A DNA stretch of 64,000 nucleotides from Benincasa hispida (Eukaryota > Streptophyta > Magnoliopsida > Cucurbitales > Cucurbitaceae), in NCBI RefSeq assembly GCF_009727055.1, contig NC_052360.1, forward strand, positions 72,050,910 through 72,114,909. The letters are read 5' to 3'. Below, one piece after another: positions 22,243-34,292 of the stretch. The first letter of the stretch is position 1, and the number at the start of each line of letters is the position of its first letter. The position numbers and the translations under genes are program-made. A model generated the notes under the pieces. The model saw only the letters and a list, made by a program, of their open reading frames with translations. It did not search any database and had not been told where the DNA came from.

Positions 22243-23720
22243 AACATCCCAAACTTAATTCTTAATCGTCCTCGAGTAAGGTAAAATCACACATTCACAC
22301 AAAAAATATGCTTGCTCAATCACAAGGGTTGTTACTCTAGTCTCAACAGTCTATAAGGATGAGATTTATAATCAAGAAATGAAATCCGATTACAATCATT
22401 CAATAAAGCACATTTAAAAATAATTCTCAACTTTTAATGCATGAGTGAGTCAAAAGCCCTACTAATTAAGCTCGCAAAGCTCGAAATGGTTTTATAGGAC
22501 CCTCAAGTCGTTTTCCTCCTACACTGACTCGAAGGTTCAAAAGCCAAGCTTCCTAGACTCAACTTTGTAATAACTCACTTAAGGAAACCAAACTTTTATT
22601 ATTATTATTATTATTATTTTTTTTTTACTTTACACAAAAGAGTAAACCTTATTTAGACACATCACCTTCGTTTTGACTTGTCCACACGGGTGTCATGTGA
22701 GTCATCTAACTACGAGCAACGTCTCCTAACAAGATGTCAAAGCTTACTCATTCCTCGGGGTACTTCAGTTCAGAGGGAAACTACGGGTGTCATAGCCATC
22801 CCAGGTTAATCATAACCCAAGAAAGAGGAGTAATCCCCTTTAAAAATAACATACAAACTGGCTTTTACTTTACAACACACTTTGTCTTTTACAAACTTTC
22901 TATTTACATACTCTACACTTGGCTTTTACAATTCAAAACAAGAGTTTGGCAAAAACATAGGCATGCATTACTAGGTTGAGCTTTCAGTCACTTAACGTGT
23001 ATCACCTAGGCCTTTCGGGGTGACAAAAAAAATATAAGTCCCATAATACGACTCTAAGCATGAAAGTCCTAATTTTGTTGGGCAAGGGACTTAAAGATGC
23101 ATGAGAGATAAGAAACAGTTTTTAAAACGGGCTAAAAATCATGATCATGCTTTTTAAACATAGTTTCATGCAAACCTAATCACAAAAAGGGTGTATCATC
23201 AGCTACTTCATCATAACAAACCAAGCAAGAGAGCAAGCAAGCAAATTCAAGCACACAAACATCGTCCGAGCACAGCGCTCAAGGACCTCGACAATCACAA
23301 CATACCCCACCCCCAACTTAAAATGATACATTGTCCTCAATGTATCTCAAATAAAGCTCAATAAAATAAAATAGTCAAGGGAACAGAAAATCTCCCTGAT
23401 AACGATGTCGCACATGGGATGGTGGTGGTGGTAGGCTCGCCTTACAAAAAGTTGCTCCTCTCCTCTCTTCTAGGTCGTCCTTACAAAATAAAAGCAAAAG
23501 AATCTAGAAAAAGAATAAAGAAAGCAGTAAAATTTTTCATCGGGCCCTTTCTAGGAAGGGCAAATTTTTAACATCGATTGCTCCTTGACCTGTCCCCTGT
23601 CAAGGCATAAAGAAATTCTCGTACTTCTCTGGTTCCTTCTTGGATGAGTCTATATAGCCCGGTAAGGCTATAATGCTCTTCATCTTTTGAAGAGAACCAG
23701 ACAGGTCAAATTTTGGTTTT

Positions 23721-24890
23721 CTAGTATATGGAAAAAAAGGTAAAGAAAAAATCGAAAGACTCAAGTGACCTAAAAGAGTCGACAGAAAGAAAAGACACAA
23801 TAGACTCGTAAGGACTAGGGGAACAAAACTCGAATATATACGAAATACCAGTAGTCAGAATAAGGTGAGGTCTTTTGACCTCTAACTCTGTCACCTGGAT
23901 CTCGTCAAATTTAGGCTCAGAATTCTCCTTAACCTCACAAACTGGCAAGAATGGAGTGACGTCCTTATTATCACTGAAGTAGTAGTACTCCGTAAGAAAC
24001 TCGACCTCTGAGGTATAGACAATGGACTGCTCTGGTATGCTTTCAAGTTTCTGCATGACCTCGTTCAGTTGAACAACATGGGTGATCAATTCTTGCAGCC
24101 GACCTTGCTAATCCTGCAGAAAATTCTTTGTATCCCACTAAAAATGAGAAGTACTATTAGAAAGTTCAGAAACTAAAAACTCTAATTACCTGGGCACGAA
24201 TCTCTAGGAACTGGTTCCTGCTCCTCCACCATGTCGACATGGACTACCTCACGCCTCTGGGTCTTAGGAAAATCAAGGGAATGGTCTGGCAACGGCTCGT
24301 TCGGCCTCCCAGCTGAAGTTGTAAGTCGAGCAACAAGGTCACTCAGACTTTGTAAATCAGTCCTAGCCTTTGCCTCGTGGCAAAGACTCTCCTACTGGAT
24401 ACATTCAAACACTTGCTGCTTACGGAGGTTGTCCTATTCAGACTTAAAACATCTGTCAGCAAACTTCATAGCTGAAGCCTCTAAAGACATACCTGACCCT
24501 AAAGACTGAGCATGAGTCAACTGGTGTGGTGTTGTGAAATCTTGGCCGCCAAAGCTCTGTTTCCATCCTGAGTATCCATGGTCAAAAGATTCCCCCCAAC
24601 CAATAATGGTGAGGCTAGTAGTTCCAAGGACCATAGTACCTTTCCTTAGCGAATCCACATGGTGCTGGCATCCATTACAACCTCAGACATGCTTGCATGG
24701 GATGCCCGTTGAGTAGGCAACTTCCGCACACCTCTACTTGTTGCGATCTCCTTTTCATCAAGTGGCCAACCAAGGAAGTCAACTCGGCAAGCTCGTGGTG
24801 AAGGCCACTTACCTTATCATCAAAATTTGAAACTTGACCTTTGGACATCGAAGACTAATTCAGAAATCTAGCCATGCTCAACTGACACAA
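23721..24890 (-). pseudogene. Athila-like gag remnant with zinc knuckle
   Basis: Minus strand. VCGSCLLNGHPMQACL at 24687-24728 is a complete CX2CX4HX4C knuckle of the type seen in Athila gag (CGxCxxxGHPxxxC). It is followed by a Gly/Trp/Tyr-rich segment including SFDHGYSGWKQSFGGQDF (about 24530-24600). Stops and frame changes separate the pieces. A 122-codon acidic frame at 23721-24089 lies downstream and is not recognised. This would be the RNA-binding end of a capsid protein. Confidence 0.6.
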
Positions 24891-24954
24891 AAAGAAAACA
24901 AATCAAAGAAAAAGAAACTTTAACTAAAAACTAGCTAAGAAGAGCTAATTGGCT

Positions 24955-24972
24955 TCCCTGGCAACGATGCCA
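24955..24972 (-). other. Primer-binding site, tRNA-Asp-like, degenerate
   Basis: The minus strand reads TGGCATCGTTGCCAGGGA, three bases after the LTR end. It differs at a few positions from the TGGCGCCGTTG-type PBS common in Athila/Tat elements, which is better preserved at 30383. Confidence 0.7.
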
Positions 24973-24975
24973 ATT

Positions 24976-26428
24976 TGATAGCAGGAATTTTGGTGTTGCT
25001 CCCAAACCCTTGCTATACAAATACTATTTATAAATCACCAAACTAACTACTTATATTAACTTATAGTACAAGCAGCAAGTCCGGGGTCGAAGCTCAGGGA
25101 AGCACGAAAGATTAGTTCATCAAGTTTGTTTTCAGTTAAAGTGAGAAATGAGGGGAGATTGGTATGGTTGGATAATCGAAATTGCATGAAAATAAAAATG
25201 CGAGAAAAGTAAAGATAGAAGCGCAATTAATCGAGATATCTTAGCTTGGAGGAATGGGTTCACCCAATGTAATTTAGATCATTGACCCAATTTATGACTT
25301 AAATTCCTTGCTTATGCTTAGCTAATTGAGCAGGATCCCAACCAATAGTCCTATTTATCTAATTAGTCAAAATACATAAAAACGAATCTGCTCCATACAA
25401 ATTAACGAATTGCATTAAGATCTAGGGATTACGCTAAGATGAATGTTAATTTCCATCGTCTAATTAAACAATCAATATGATTTTCTTCTCTAGATTGCTA
25501 GGAGTAGTCCTTTTTGCCTAACTAACATATTGCTTCTATTGGGATTATCCTATAAATATTTGTTAGATATTACAAGGTAATCTCAAAAGCGTTAAAATTA
25601 CATGACAAAATTATTGGGCGCCAATCAACAATTAAAATCATGCAATTCATACATATAGATTCAGATCAAAACCCATAAACAAGTTCGAATAAATCATTAA
25701 ATTAAAATCTCATAAATTATATCGAGTTCCTCCTAATCCCTATACTAAGAAACCAAAATCTTACCTTCCCAAGGAGGATGAGAAACTACAATCCGACATT
25801 ACTCGATTAACTACTAAAGATATTGAAAGTTGAAGGAAAAGGAAGAAGGATGAAGTTTCTCCTCAGCCTCCATCAATTTAGCCTCCAAAATTCGGCACAC
25901 CTTGACCTAGGGCCAAGGGGATGTATTTAGAAAATGAGGCAGCATCATAACGCTAAAAATAGCGTTGCAACGTTGACTTACGCATGCACTATGCTCCACT
26001 TCCCTCAAATTTCGTAGAGTTGCAACGCTCTTCTGCTGAGCGTTCTGTCCGAGAGCGTTGGGTTGAAGCGTTGCGCGGCGTTGTGACGCTGACGTTGGTG
26101 AAAGTTTGGAGCGTTGCGATTCTGTGGGCAGTGTTGCAACGCTCCCCTGCATTCCAAGCTACGACCTCCAAACGTTCCACGAGCATCAGACTTAGGCTAA
26201 TCTTGAGCGTTGTGATGCTCTGGTAGGGGTATTTTCGTCCATTCACATCCTTTGAAGCCTAGTTGCTCATATTTGCTCCTAATTGCTCCAAATTTACCCC
26301 AAATAGCTCATAACAATCAATTCCACCTCCAAGATGCTCGATACCTACAAAATCGTCAAATAAACACATTAAACATAGAAATGACCGAGAATTAAGAAGA
26401 GAAAAATAACACAATTTTGGTGCTATCA
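24976..26428 (-). repeat. 5' LTR (minus strand) of the Gypsy-like element
   Basis: 1453 bp, colinear with 20795-22242 with scattered substitutions and small indels. Palindromes are at 25961-25974 and 26130-26143. Its end TGCTATCA is followed by AACTT, the duplicated target. Confidence 0.9.
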
Positions 26429-27434
26429 AACTTGCATAGCTGAATAATGAACAACGAGCAAGTACACAATGTAGAATAGTTTCACCAAAGTACAGAAATC
26501 GTCTTGCTCTAAAAAAATATAATTCAGCTTCTGCAACGGGACTATCAATATTAATACATCTTTTATAAACAGATTCAAAAAAGGAAATAACTCCCAAATA
26601 GGAAAAGATAATCCGCCCCTTATTAAAGGAAAATATCAGACAAAACCAATCTGCTAGAATTTTCCACATTAAGAAAAATATTCTACAAGAAATATTCTGA
26701 TGTCTAAACTCAGTATTAAGAATTTTTATGCAACATTTGCAGAAACTAAGACTTTGGAAAAATATAAAGCAAATCAAAACGAAATCTCCAACAACGACAT
26801 TAACAAGGGATAAATCGAAAACATATCTTAACTGGAAGGAAATTGGAGAAGAGGAAGCATTGTGAAGAGAGAAACTCAAGGAAAATACAGAAGAAATGAG
26901 AAAAAGAAGAAGCTCAGACTTCCAATGTGGAATTTGAAGACTCTCCTCCCTATCAATGTTACAGCAAATCTGTGGTTGAGAGACAAAGAAGATGATGGGA
27001 GAGGGGCGAACCAAACGACAAGAGCCAGCATGATAGGGTGAGGAAGAAGAGGAGTAGAGTGAGGAAGAGAGAATCAAAGAAGAAGATGATAGGGTAGGGA
27101 GGTGTTGCAGCCGCTTCATGCAAAAAAGATAAGGTTTAGTAAACAAGAATAGAAGGGAAACAAAAAAGAAGAGAGGGGGAAACAAAAATGAAAGAGGAGG
27201 GAAACAAAAAATAAAGGATTTAACTGATTTTTATACTTGATATTTAAAATGTGTCCATTAAAAATGTATAGTTTAGGCTAGCATGAAAAAATCCAGAAAA
27301 TCCCACCAACCTCCGCTTTTTTCATTATTATTGACGTTTTTCATCAAATTTACATGTTACTTAATATTTTTTAAACAAAAATATCAAGTACTCAAAAGTT
27401 CCAAACGTTAAGTAATGTGGTTTTTGGAGTAGTT

Positions 27435-28630
27435 TATGCATTTTTCCAAAATGATTTGTTGACATGATTCGAGAGATTTGAAGAGATTACAATTCAACAT
27501 TTTGAGTTTCCACTTTTTGATGAATAAATTAGTTGACTGATTTATGTTGATTGTCATATGTGCTTGTGATAGAGAGTTTTTGTAATGGATCTTGTGGTTG
27601 TTGATCTTAAAGTATAATGGCGTTAAGATGAAGACATTTTGATGGTTTGTTCCATAAACACATTAATTTTTTAACTTCAAACTACTGTCAATCTGGATGA
27701 TGATGGCAGTTGAAGTTTTCTTGATTTTATTCAAATTTTGATTCAAATCTAATTACATTTTCAAATATGTTGAAGATATTTTAGCTGGTAATTTATTCCA
27801 CCAATATTACTTAAAACTATTGAGCTTTCTCTAGCTGATTTTGGATGAACTTTTATATAGGTTTGTTTTCCTATATTTTTAAGCTTAGTGTTATTTTGGA
27901 TTTGTATATATGGTACAGAATAGAGCAATTTCATTTCATTATTGTATTTGAGTATGAAATTCCATATATTTCATTTCATTGCAATTTCATGAGTAACAAA
28001 TTGTTACATAAGTTATTGTCTTTGTTTTTACCTCAAATGGGATGCTATTCTGATCAATTTGAGCAAGTCTAATTATCTTGTTAGTATGGATAGAAATAAT
28101 GCTACATATATTATATTTAAATTGGGCAATAATTTTCATGAAGTTGAAAAGTATTATTTTACTTTTAATTTAGTTTGATCGTATAACATTATTTTGTTTA
28201 TTACCTAGTTAGTTGGTAGTATGAAAATGAACAAAATCTATTAAATCTATGTGAAAGCATGCAGTAGATTTTGATGGTAGTTTATAGAGTCTTGCTATAA
28301 CATGCGTGACATTTTGTAATGGGGTTTTCAAAATTTGGGTTCAAGGTTACTCATCTTTGTTTTATTGAACATGTCTAAGATCTTGAAAAAGAGAAAATGG
28401 TGATTGTCGATTTACAGTTGTTATGTGATTTAGCAACTTCTAAAGAAATCTAGTCTTTGAAATATGATCACTATAAATTTATAAAGAGATATTATGAATC
28501 AAACATGGATTTAGTAGATTTTCTTAAAGGAGATAAACCTTCAAGAAGAAAATTGAACCTTGGAATTAGTGGTTGTGAGGTTAAAACAAGACTTCAAATA
28601 TTTGTACTCTTGCATGACTAAAATAACTAC
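27435..28630. other. No gene recognised
   Basis: AT-rich. A 75-codon plus-strand frame (27845-28072) has no recognisable domain. The last part may belong to the Copia remnant that follows. Confidence 0.4.
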
Positions 28631-29017
28631 CATAGAGCCTTGATAGCATTTACAACAATACGTGGCTTTCTAATATATTTGATGGATGTAAAAATAACAT
28701 TCCTCAATGGTGACTTGAAAGATGAAATATATATAAGTGACACAACCTGAAAGTTTTATTATTGTTGATAAGAAAACAAGGTATGCAAACTCACAAAATC
28801 TCTTTACGATCCTAAACAATGAAATGAAAAAATTTAACAACACTTTAATTAACAATATTTTAAAGTGAACTGTTGTGATATATGTGTTTATTATAAATTG
28901 TTTGGAGTTGATTGTGTATTATCAATTATGTTGACCTTTGATACCAACATAGATGTAAGTAATGATATAAGTTATTTAGGTCTTCACAATTAGAAATGAA
29001 AGATTTAGGTGGGAGGC
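28631..29017 (+). pseudogene. Copia RT remnant, first half
   Basis: Reads TTIRGFLIYLMDVKITFLNG then DLKDEIYI (conserved MDVKTAFLNG motif). It continues, with frame changes, to a KFNNTL-like segment, the CVYYKLFGVDCVL-like region and MKDLG, where the Gypsy-like element 29018-36890 interrupts it. The RT resumes at 36891 with NVILGVKIRK, which in Copia RTs directly follows the KDLG motif. YVDD and palm residues are decayed. Confidence 0.8.
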
Positions 29018-30380
29018 TAATATCACCATAAAGTTGCTATTTTTCCTAGTTCATAGATTTTACGTGTTTATTATGCTACTTTGTAGGTATTGAGCAATTA
29101 AGGGGTAGAATTGACAATTGGAGTTGAAACACAACGAAAACGAATGATTATGGAGTTCTGGAGCATCAACCATGAAGAGAAAGAAGAAAAATAACCAAAT
29201 TGCCCCTGGCGCTGGTGCAACAGCACTATGCCATGCGTTGCGCCCGCGCTCAAAGGTAGAATGCACCAATTTTGGGGAGTGATGCAACGCTACCCTGGAG
29301 CACAATAACACTCCGAACATTGAAAGACAAGAAAGAATGAACGTGCACTTGCATGCAGCAAAGTGATGCCTAAGACCTGCTTTGCGGCAAACACCCAGAG
29401 CGCCGCAACACTGTACCCTAGTGTCGCAATGCCAACCCTTTTCTTATGTATATGTGTTAGCCGTCCTAGGTCAAATTATGCTCGATTTGGACCCCTCCAC
29501 TCTTATTTTCTCGTTATTTTTTTCTTCTCAACCATAAACTCTTTTAATTTTTCATTAATCTACATTTGAACTTCATCTTGGTATATTATGTGTGGCTAAG
29601 GTAAGTGCTTTTAGCCTAGGATTAGGTTGTCATTCAATTGGTTGTGAGAACTTTTATTAATGTTTTGTTGTTGTAATTCTCGAATTTTTTGATGTATTTT
29701 ACTATCTATGCCTAGAATTTATTGTGGCTTCATCACTCATGGTGTTTTCTTTGCTTTGCCAAAGAAAAACATGTCTATGTGTTAATCTCATTTGAGGCAC
29801 AAATTAGAGCATATTTTTGAGTAATTTATAGGTTATTTATGATAATCTGATTGCTACAACGCATGACTAATTATTCAAGAATCATTTGTTGGTAATATAA
29901 GATTTTTCATTTGCTAACAAAACTTAACTAGATTACCTAGTCTTAATGCGGTGTTTGAATGTTTTGTTTTGACATTAAGACTAATTAAAAAATCGAATAG
30001 CTTATTAAGGTGTTAGTTTTGATCTTTTGTCATAATTCATAGGCCACGAGTAGAATTGAGCATGTAAATGATCTTTAGAGTTTCAATGAGAAACCAATCT
30101 AATGAATGAATGTCAAAATCCCTAAGCTCGACTTTTATCCAATCAAGACATCATTTTAAATTATGCTTTTACATTTATGCTTTTATATTCGATTGTACAA
30201 AACAACTCTCAAAACCCCCGCATGTTACCATTTGAATTCATTAATTAGCTTAAGCATCTCAAGATTCCCTGGAGATGATCTGGTCTTTCCATTTATACTA
30301 TGTTATAGTATAGATAACATAGATTAGAGTTATAAATTTATTTTACTAGTAAGGATTTGTAGGCGACGATAACTACCTTT
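29018..30380 (+). repeat. 5' LTR of the Athila-like element
   Basis: Starts TAATATCACC (decayed TGATAACACC) and is colinear with 33331-34292 and 36502-36890. It includes 'ttgtaggtattgagcaa', the GCGTTGC-containing block at about 29205-29425, and 'cccccgcatgtta' near 30215. It ends 'aactacct', slightly deleted relative to the 3' LTR. Confidence 0.8.
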
Positions 30381-30382
30381 TG

Positions 30383-30400
30383 TGGCGCCGTTGTCGGAGA
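30383..30400 (+). other. Primer-binding site, tRNA-Asp type
   Basis: TGGCGCCGTTGTCGGAGA closely matches the PBS class typical of Athila/Tat Gypsy elements. Confidence 0.85.
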
Positions 30401-30639
30401 ATCTTAGCAACTGTTTAGGAAAATTCTTGAATTAGATTTTGTGCATGTGCGTTTCTTATGGCGTATGACCCATTCTTTTAAAGGTCCTGAACTTCAGTGT
30501 GTTTCCATATAATAATAGGGAGGAGTAGCGACTTAGACAATAGAAAAGAAGGCAAAGAGAAAGTGAGCAAGAAACCGATCAAATTCATAAAAGAGACCAA
30601 TAAAAAAAAATAGGAAAAATTAGAGGAATACAGCCTGAA

Positions 30640-31560
30640 ATAGAGATGGGTGAAGTACGATAAAGAACCTTGAGGGAGCTAGCTGAGCCAAATATGACAC
30701 AATAGCCACTGTGCATAGTCTATCCTTCCACAACTGTGTCGTTCGAGCTTAAGTCACGCCTGGTTCATTTGTTGCCTCATAGTGAGAAAGATCCTCATTA
30801 ACACTTGAAGACTTTCATGTTGTTTGTGATGGGATGAGACCTCAAGGAGTAACAAAGGAGCAGTTAAATCTCAGGGCATTCCCATTTTCTTTGAGGGATG
30901 ATGCCAAAGATAGGCTACATTATCAACCTCTTATATCGATCACTACATGGAACGGACTACAAAGGCTATTTTTGGAGAAACACTTTCCTGTTTCAAAGGC
31001 AAACAACATCAGAAAAGAAATATATGGTATAACTCAAGGTATTAGCAAGACGTTGTATGATTACTAGGAGAGATTTAAGCAGCTCTGAATGCTTTTCACA
31101 TAACCAAATATCATATCTTCTGCTTATTCAATATTTCTAGCAGAGCCCTTGCTGATAAGACCCATTTTGAAGCCAGGGCATTGATCTCTAGGATGGCAAA
31201 GAACTCATAACAGTTCGGAAAAAGAGAAAATGGACTCACCCAATCCGACTCACTAAAGGTAAACGAATTACATTCCCAATTAGCTGATCTTACTTCTCAT
31301 GTGAAACAGACAACTCAGACTCATGTAGAGGAAGTCTACCATGCTGAAGAAGGGTAGCAAAACCATCCCAATTTTCATTGGGGAGGCCAAGGAGACCACA
31401 AGGCGAGTACATCCAACAGCCCTAGTACACCACTAGAGGATGTGGTGAAGACCATGGCCAATAATATGCTTAAATTTCAGCAAAATACTCTAGCTTTTGC
31501 AGGGAACAAAGAAAAGCATACAAGATAAATACCCTGTTCCAAAAAATACAACACTTAGCC
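30640..31560 (+). pseudogene. Athila-like gag remnant
   Basis: The longest open piece (30834-31067) reads QLNLRAFPFSLRDDAKDRLH, SITTWNGLQRLFLEKHFPVS and NNIRKEIYGITQ. This matches the retrotransposon gag domain (LRLFPFSLxDxAxxWL...W..L...FL.KFFP). It ends at a TAG where Trp is expected in the 'YDYWERFKQL' segment. Stops continue to about 31550 and no intact zinc knuckle was found. Confidence 0.75.
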
Positions 31561-31575
31561 AACTGGATCACTTAG

Positions 31576-32011
31576 TTGGCCACTACAACTAGCAAGCTCA
31601 ATACTCAAAGTGGTAAGCACCTTGCTCAACCCAAGAACCACGTGAGAGATGTAAGTGTTGTGACCATGATAAGTCAATCTAATCTCCCCGAACCCTCTGA
31701 ATATGTGAACTTTATATCAAAAAAAGAACATGATGAATTGTTAGGTCGACCTTTCCTACAAACCTCTAAAGCTGTAATTGATGTAGGAGAAAGATCCCTT
31801 TCTGAGTTCGATGGGAATATTAAAAAAAATTGTTTTGGATGAATCTTCTTTTATTAATCCATTTGCTTCTAGTGAACTTCTTTTATCTCAAGATAATAAT
31901 GAAGAAGGTTCGATACAAAAGGATGGAAAAGAAGGATCGATCAAACTCCGAACCAGGATGATCAGGCAGAATACGGTCAAGCAACCAACCTTAAAAATTT
32001 GTGATTCCTAG
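31576..32011 (+). pseudogene. Gypsy protease C-terminal remnant
   Basis: A 88-codon frame contains LLGRPFLQTSKAVIDVG, the C-terminal signature of Athila-type aspartic proteases (LGRPFLxTxxAxIDV). It is followed by an acidic tail, continued after a frameshift by the frame ending at 32011. The catalytic DxG triad upstream is missing and no RT follows, so gag and the protease tail have been brought together by a large deletion. Confidence 0.6.
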
Positions 32012-33330
32012 AGGCAACCATGCTATAAACATTTACTGTTTTCCTTTATTCTCTATTTTTAGGTTAACTTCTTCTTTTATCTTTTTTGCTTGACTGGGAA
32101 ATTTTTTTGTTTGTAGAGTATTTTTTTAGGCTTATTCTAGAAGCAAGCTTAAACCTTCTTTCAACATGCTCCAAATTTAAGAGAGTTTCTTTGTTCCCCT
32201 TTAATTTGTCCCCTGCTTATTCACTTTTATCTTGATATAGGACAATGTATGCTCTGAAAGTTTGGATGGTTTGGGTATCGCTTGCTTATTGTTTATGCAT
32301 GCCTAGTAATCCTTGAGCATCTTACCTCGAACTTGTGTAATTTGATTGCCTGTTTGGTTTGTTGTTTATGCTCGTTATTATGACCATTGATGATACACTC
32401 GTCTAGGATCCTGCATGTTTTAGATAGTGTAGGTAGAAATAAACATGATTTTTTGGCCTTTATTTTAAAAAATTCTTCTATCTCATTCATACTTGAGTTC
32501 TTTACCTGACTATCCTAGGTCTTGCATGTTTAGAGTAGCATTATATAACCTATATTTTTTTTTTACCCCGAAAGGCCTTAATGATAGGATTAAACTCTCC
32601 TAAATTAGGACTTAGTAATACGTGTACAAAGAACAAACAAATTAATTTTCCTACTTATCAAGAGAAAGAAGAGAAAAAGAAAAAAGAATAGAAGTGATAA
32701 AGAGAGAGAGAGAGAAATGTTGATAAAAAGAGGTTTACTCCGCTTTCTTAGGAATATGATTAATCTCCAGTGGCTATGACACCCGTAGTTTTCCTCTGAG
32801 CTAAAGTGTTCCCAAGAAATGAGTAAATTAGGCACCTTTAAAGGAACACGGACCGTAGTTGAATGTCTTTCACGTAACCCATGTGGGCAAGCCAAAACGA
32901 AAGTAGTGTTTTGGATTAGGTTTCCTTTCCATTAGATTGGAAAAAAAAAATAAAAAAGATAACAAGAAATGATGTTGGTTTTCCCTTTTACATGTTATTG
33001 CCACCTTGGAGTCTAGGAAGTTTAATTTTTTACCTTTTGAGCTAGAGTAGAGGGAAAACGAATATTGTGGGCCTTATAAATCTATCCTAGGTTTTTCTTA
33101 GGTTAGGTAGGAGGGTTTTGAACTCACTTATGCATGAATAGATTTGAAGAAACTTTCTTAAATTAACTCATTTGATTGTTTATTTTTGGATTACGTTGTT
33201 GATTGCATGCATGATCTTATTAGACTATTAAAACAAGTGTAATGAACGTTATAATTAAACAAACATATTTTTGTGTATGATTGTGTGTTTCTACCCTGCT
33301 AAAAATGATAAAAAATTAAGTTGGGGATGT
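32012..33330 (+). other. Non-coding 3' internal region with conserved block
   Basis: No gene. At about 32755-32900 lies the block 'gctatgacacccgtagtttt', 'ctgagctaaagtgttcc', 'gtctttcacgtaacccatgt', also present at 51715-51870 and, inverted, at 22680-22830. The region ends with 'ttaagttggggatgtt', the PPT-like tract before the 3' LTR. Confidence 0.65.
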
Positions 33331-34292
33331 TTGATAACACCAATTTTCTAGCTTAATATGTGGCCCATTCATGGATTTTACATGTTTATTATGCTACTTT
33401 GTAGGTATTGAGCAACTAAGAAGTTACATTGACAACTGAAGTTGAAACAGGACGAAAATGAATCAAAATAGATCTCTAGAGCATCAACCATGAAGAGAGA
33501 GAAGAAAAATGACCAAAATGCCTCTGGCACTGGCATAGTGGTGCTATGCCATATGCTGCAATCGACGCTCAAAGGTAGAATGTACAAATTTTGGGGATTT
33601 TCGCAGCGCTACCCTGGAGTGTAGTGAAGATCCAAACTTTGACAGACATAGAAGAATGCTCATGCATAGCAAAGCGACGCCCGAGGCCTGCGCTGTAGGA
33701 AACAGCCACAGTGCCGTGACACCAACCCTTTTCTTACGTATATGTATTAGCCATTCTAGATCAAATGTTGCTCGATTTAGATGCCTCCACTCTTATTTTC
33801 TCTGTATTTTCTTCTTCCCAATCATAAACTCTTTTAATTTTTCATTAATTTAATTTTGAACTTTTTCTTGGCACATTATGTATGGTTAAGGTAAGTGCTT
33901 CTAGCTTAGGATTAGGTTCAAACTCATTCAATTGGTTATGAGAACTTGTATAGATATTTTGTTGTTGTAATTCTCTCTCTCTGTTTTTTTTTTTTTTAAT
34001 GTATTTTACTATCTATGCTTAGAATTTATTGTGGCTTGATCGCCCATGGTGTTTTCTTTGCTTTGCTAGAGAAAAAAGATATCTATGTGGTAATCTCATT
34101 TAGGGCACAAATTAGAACATGCTTGTGAGTAATTTGTAGGTTATTTATGATAATCTGATTGCTACATTGCATGACTAATTATTCAAGAATTATTTGTTGG
34201 TAATATATGGTTTTCCATTTTCTAACAAAACTTGGCTAGATTGCCTAGGTTAGAATACTTTGTTTTGACATTAAGACTAATTAAGAAATTGA

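Larger units (their letters stand above)
22243..24975 (-). other. Internal region of the Gypsy-like element
   Basis: Contains, on the minus strand, the PBS, gag remnants and a long non-coding 3' part. The block at about 22680-22830 ('tactcattcctcggggtact', 'aaactacgggtgtcatagcc') is conserved in the elements at 29018-36890 and 50184-54267. Apart from gag fragments no coding function was recognised. Confidence 0.7.
20795..26428 (-). mobile_element. Gypsy-like (Athila-related) LTR element lacking pol
   Basis: Two direct ~1.45-kb LTRs, each beginning (minus strand) TGATAGCACC and ending GGAGCGACACC...TGCTATCA, enclose 2.73 kb. A perfect target duplication AACTT lies at 20790-20794 and 26429-26433. 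On the minus strand the PBS follows the 24976-26428 LTR, then a gag-like region with a zinc knuckle, then non-coding DNA to a purine-rich 'agtttgggatgtt' before the other LTR. There is no protease, RT, RNase H or integrase, so mobilisation would have needed another element's proteins (LARD-like). Confidence 0.88.
18529..27434. mobile_element. Candidate non-autonomous CACTA element
   Basis: The left end is CACTACTACATAAACAGAG, preceded by AAT. The right end at 27434, read on the minus strand, is AACTACTCCAAAAACCAC; the two ends agree at about two thirds of the first 29 positions. Sub-terminal copies of 'cttgaca'/'tgtcaag' are dense at 18550-18850 and sparser near 27320-27390, as in plant CACTA elements. 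Without the Gypsy-like insertion (20795-26428) it would be about 3.3 kb. No TNP2-type transposase is readable. Splice-like exon pieces may exist on the minus strand (for example before GTAGGTATG near 19550), but none was recognised. The right end is the weaker call. Confidence 0.45.

Noticed and set aside
22734..22979. 81-codon plus-strand frame
   Set aside because: It falls on the antisense of the conserved non-coding block of the Gypsy-like element and is not kept in the other two copies.
26259..27185. 308-codon minus-strand open frame
   Set aside because: It crosses the target duplication and LTR edge of the nested element, and its N-terminal half is low-complexity Ser/Phe/Leu from a pyrimidine-rich tract. 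No domain is visible.
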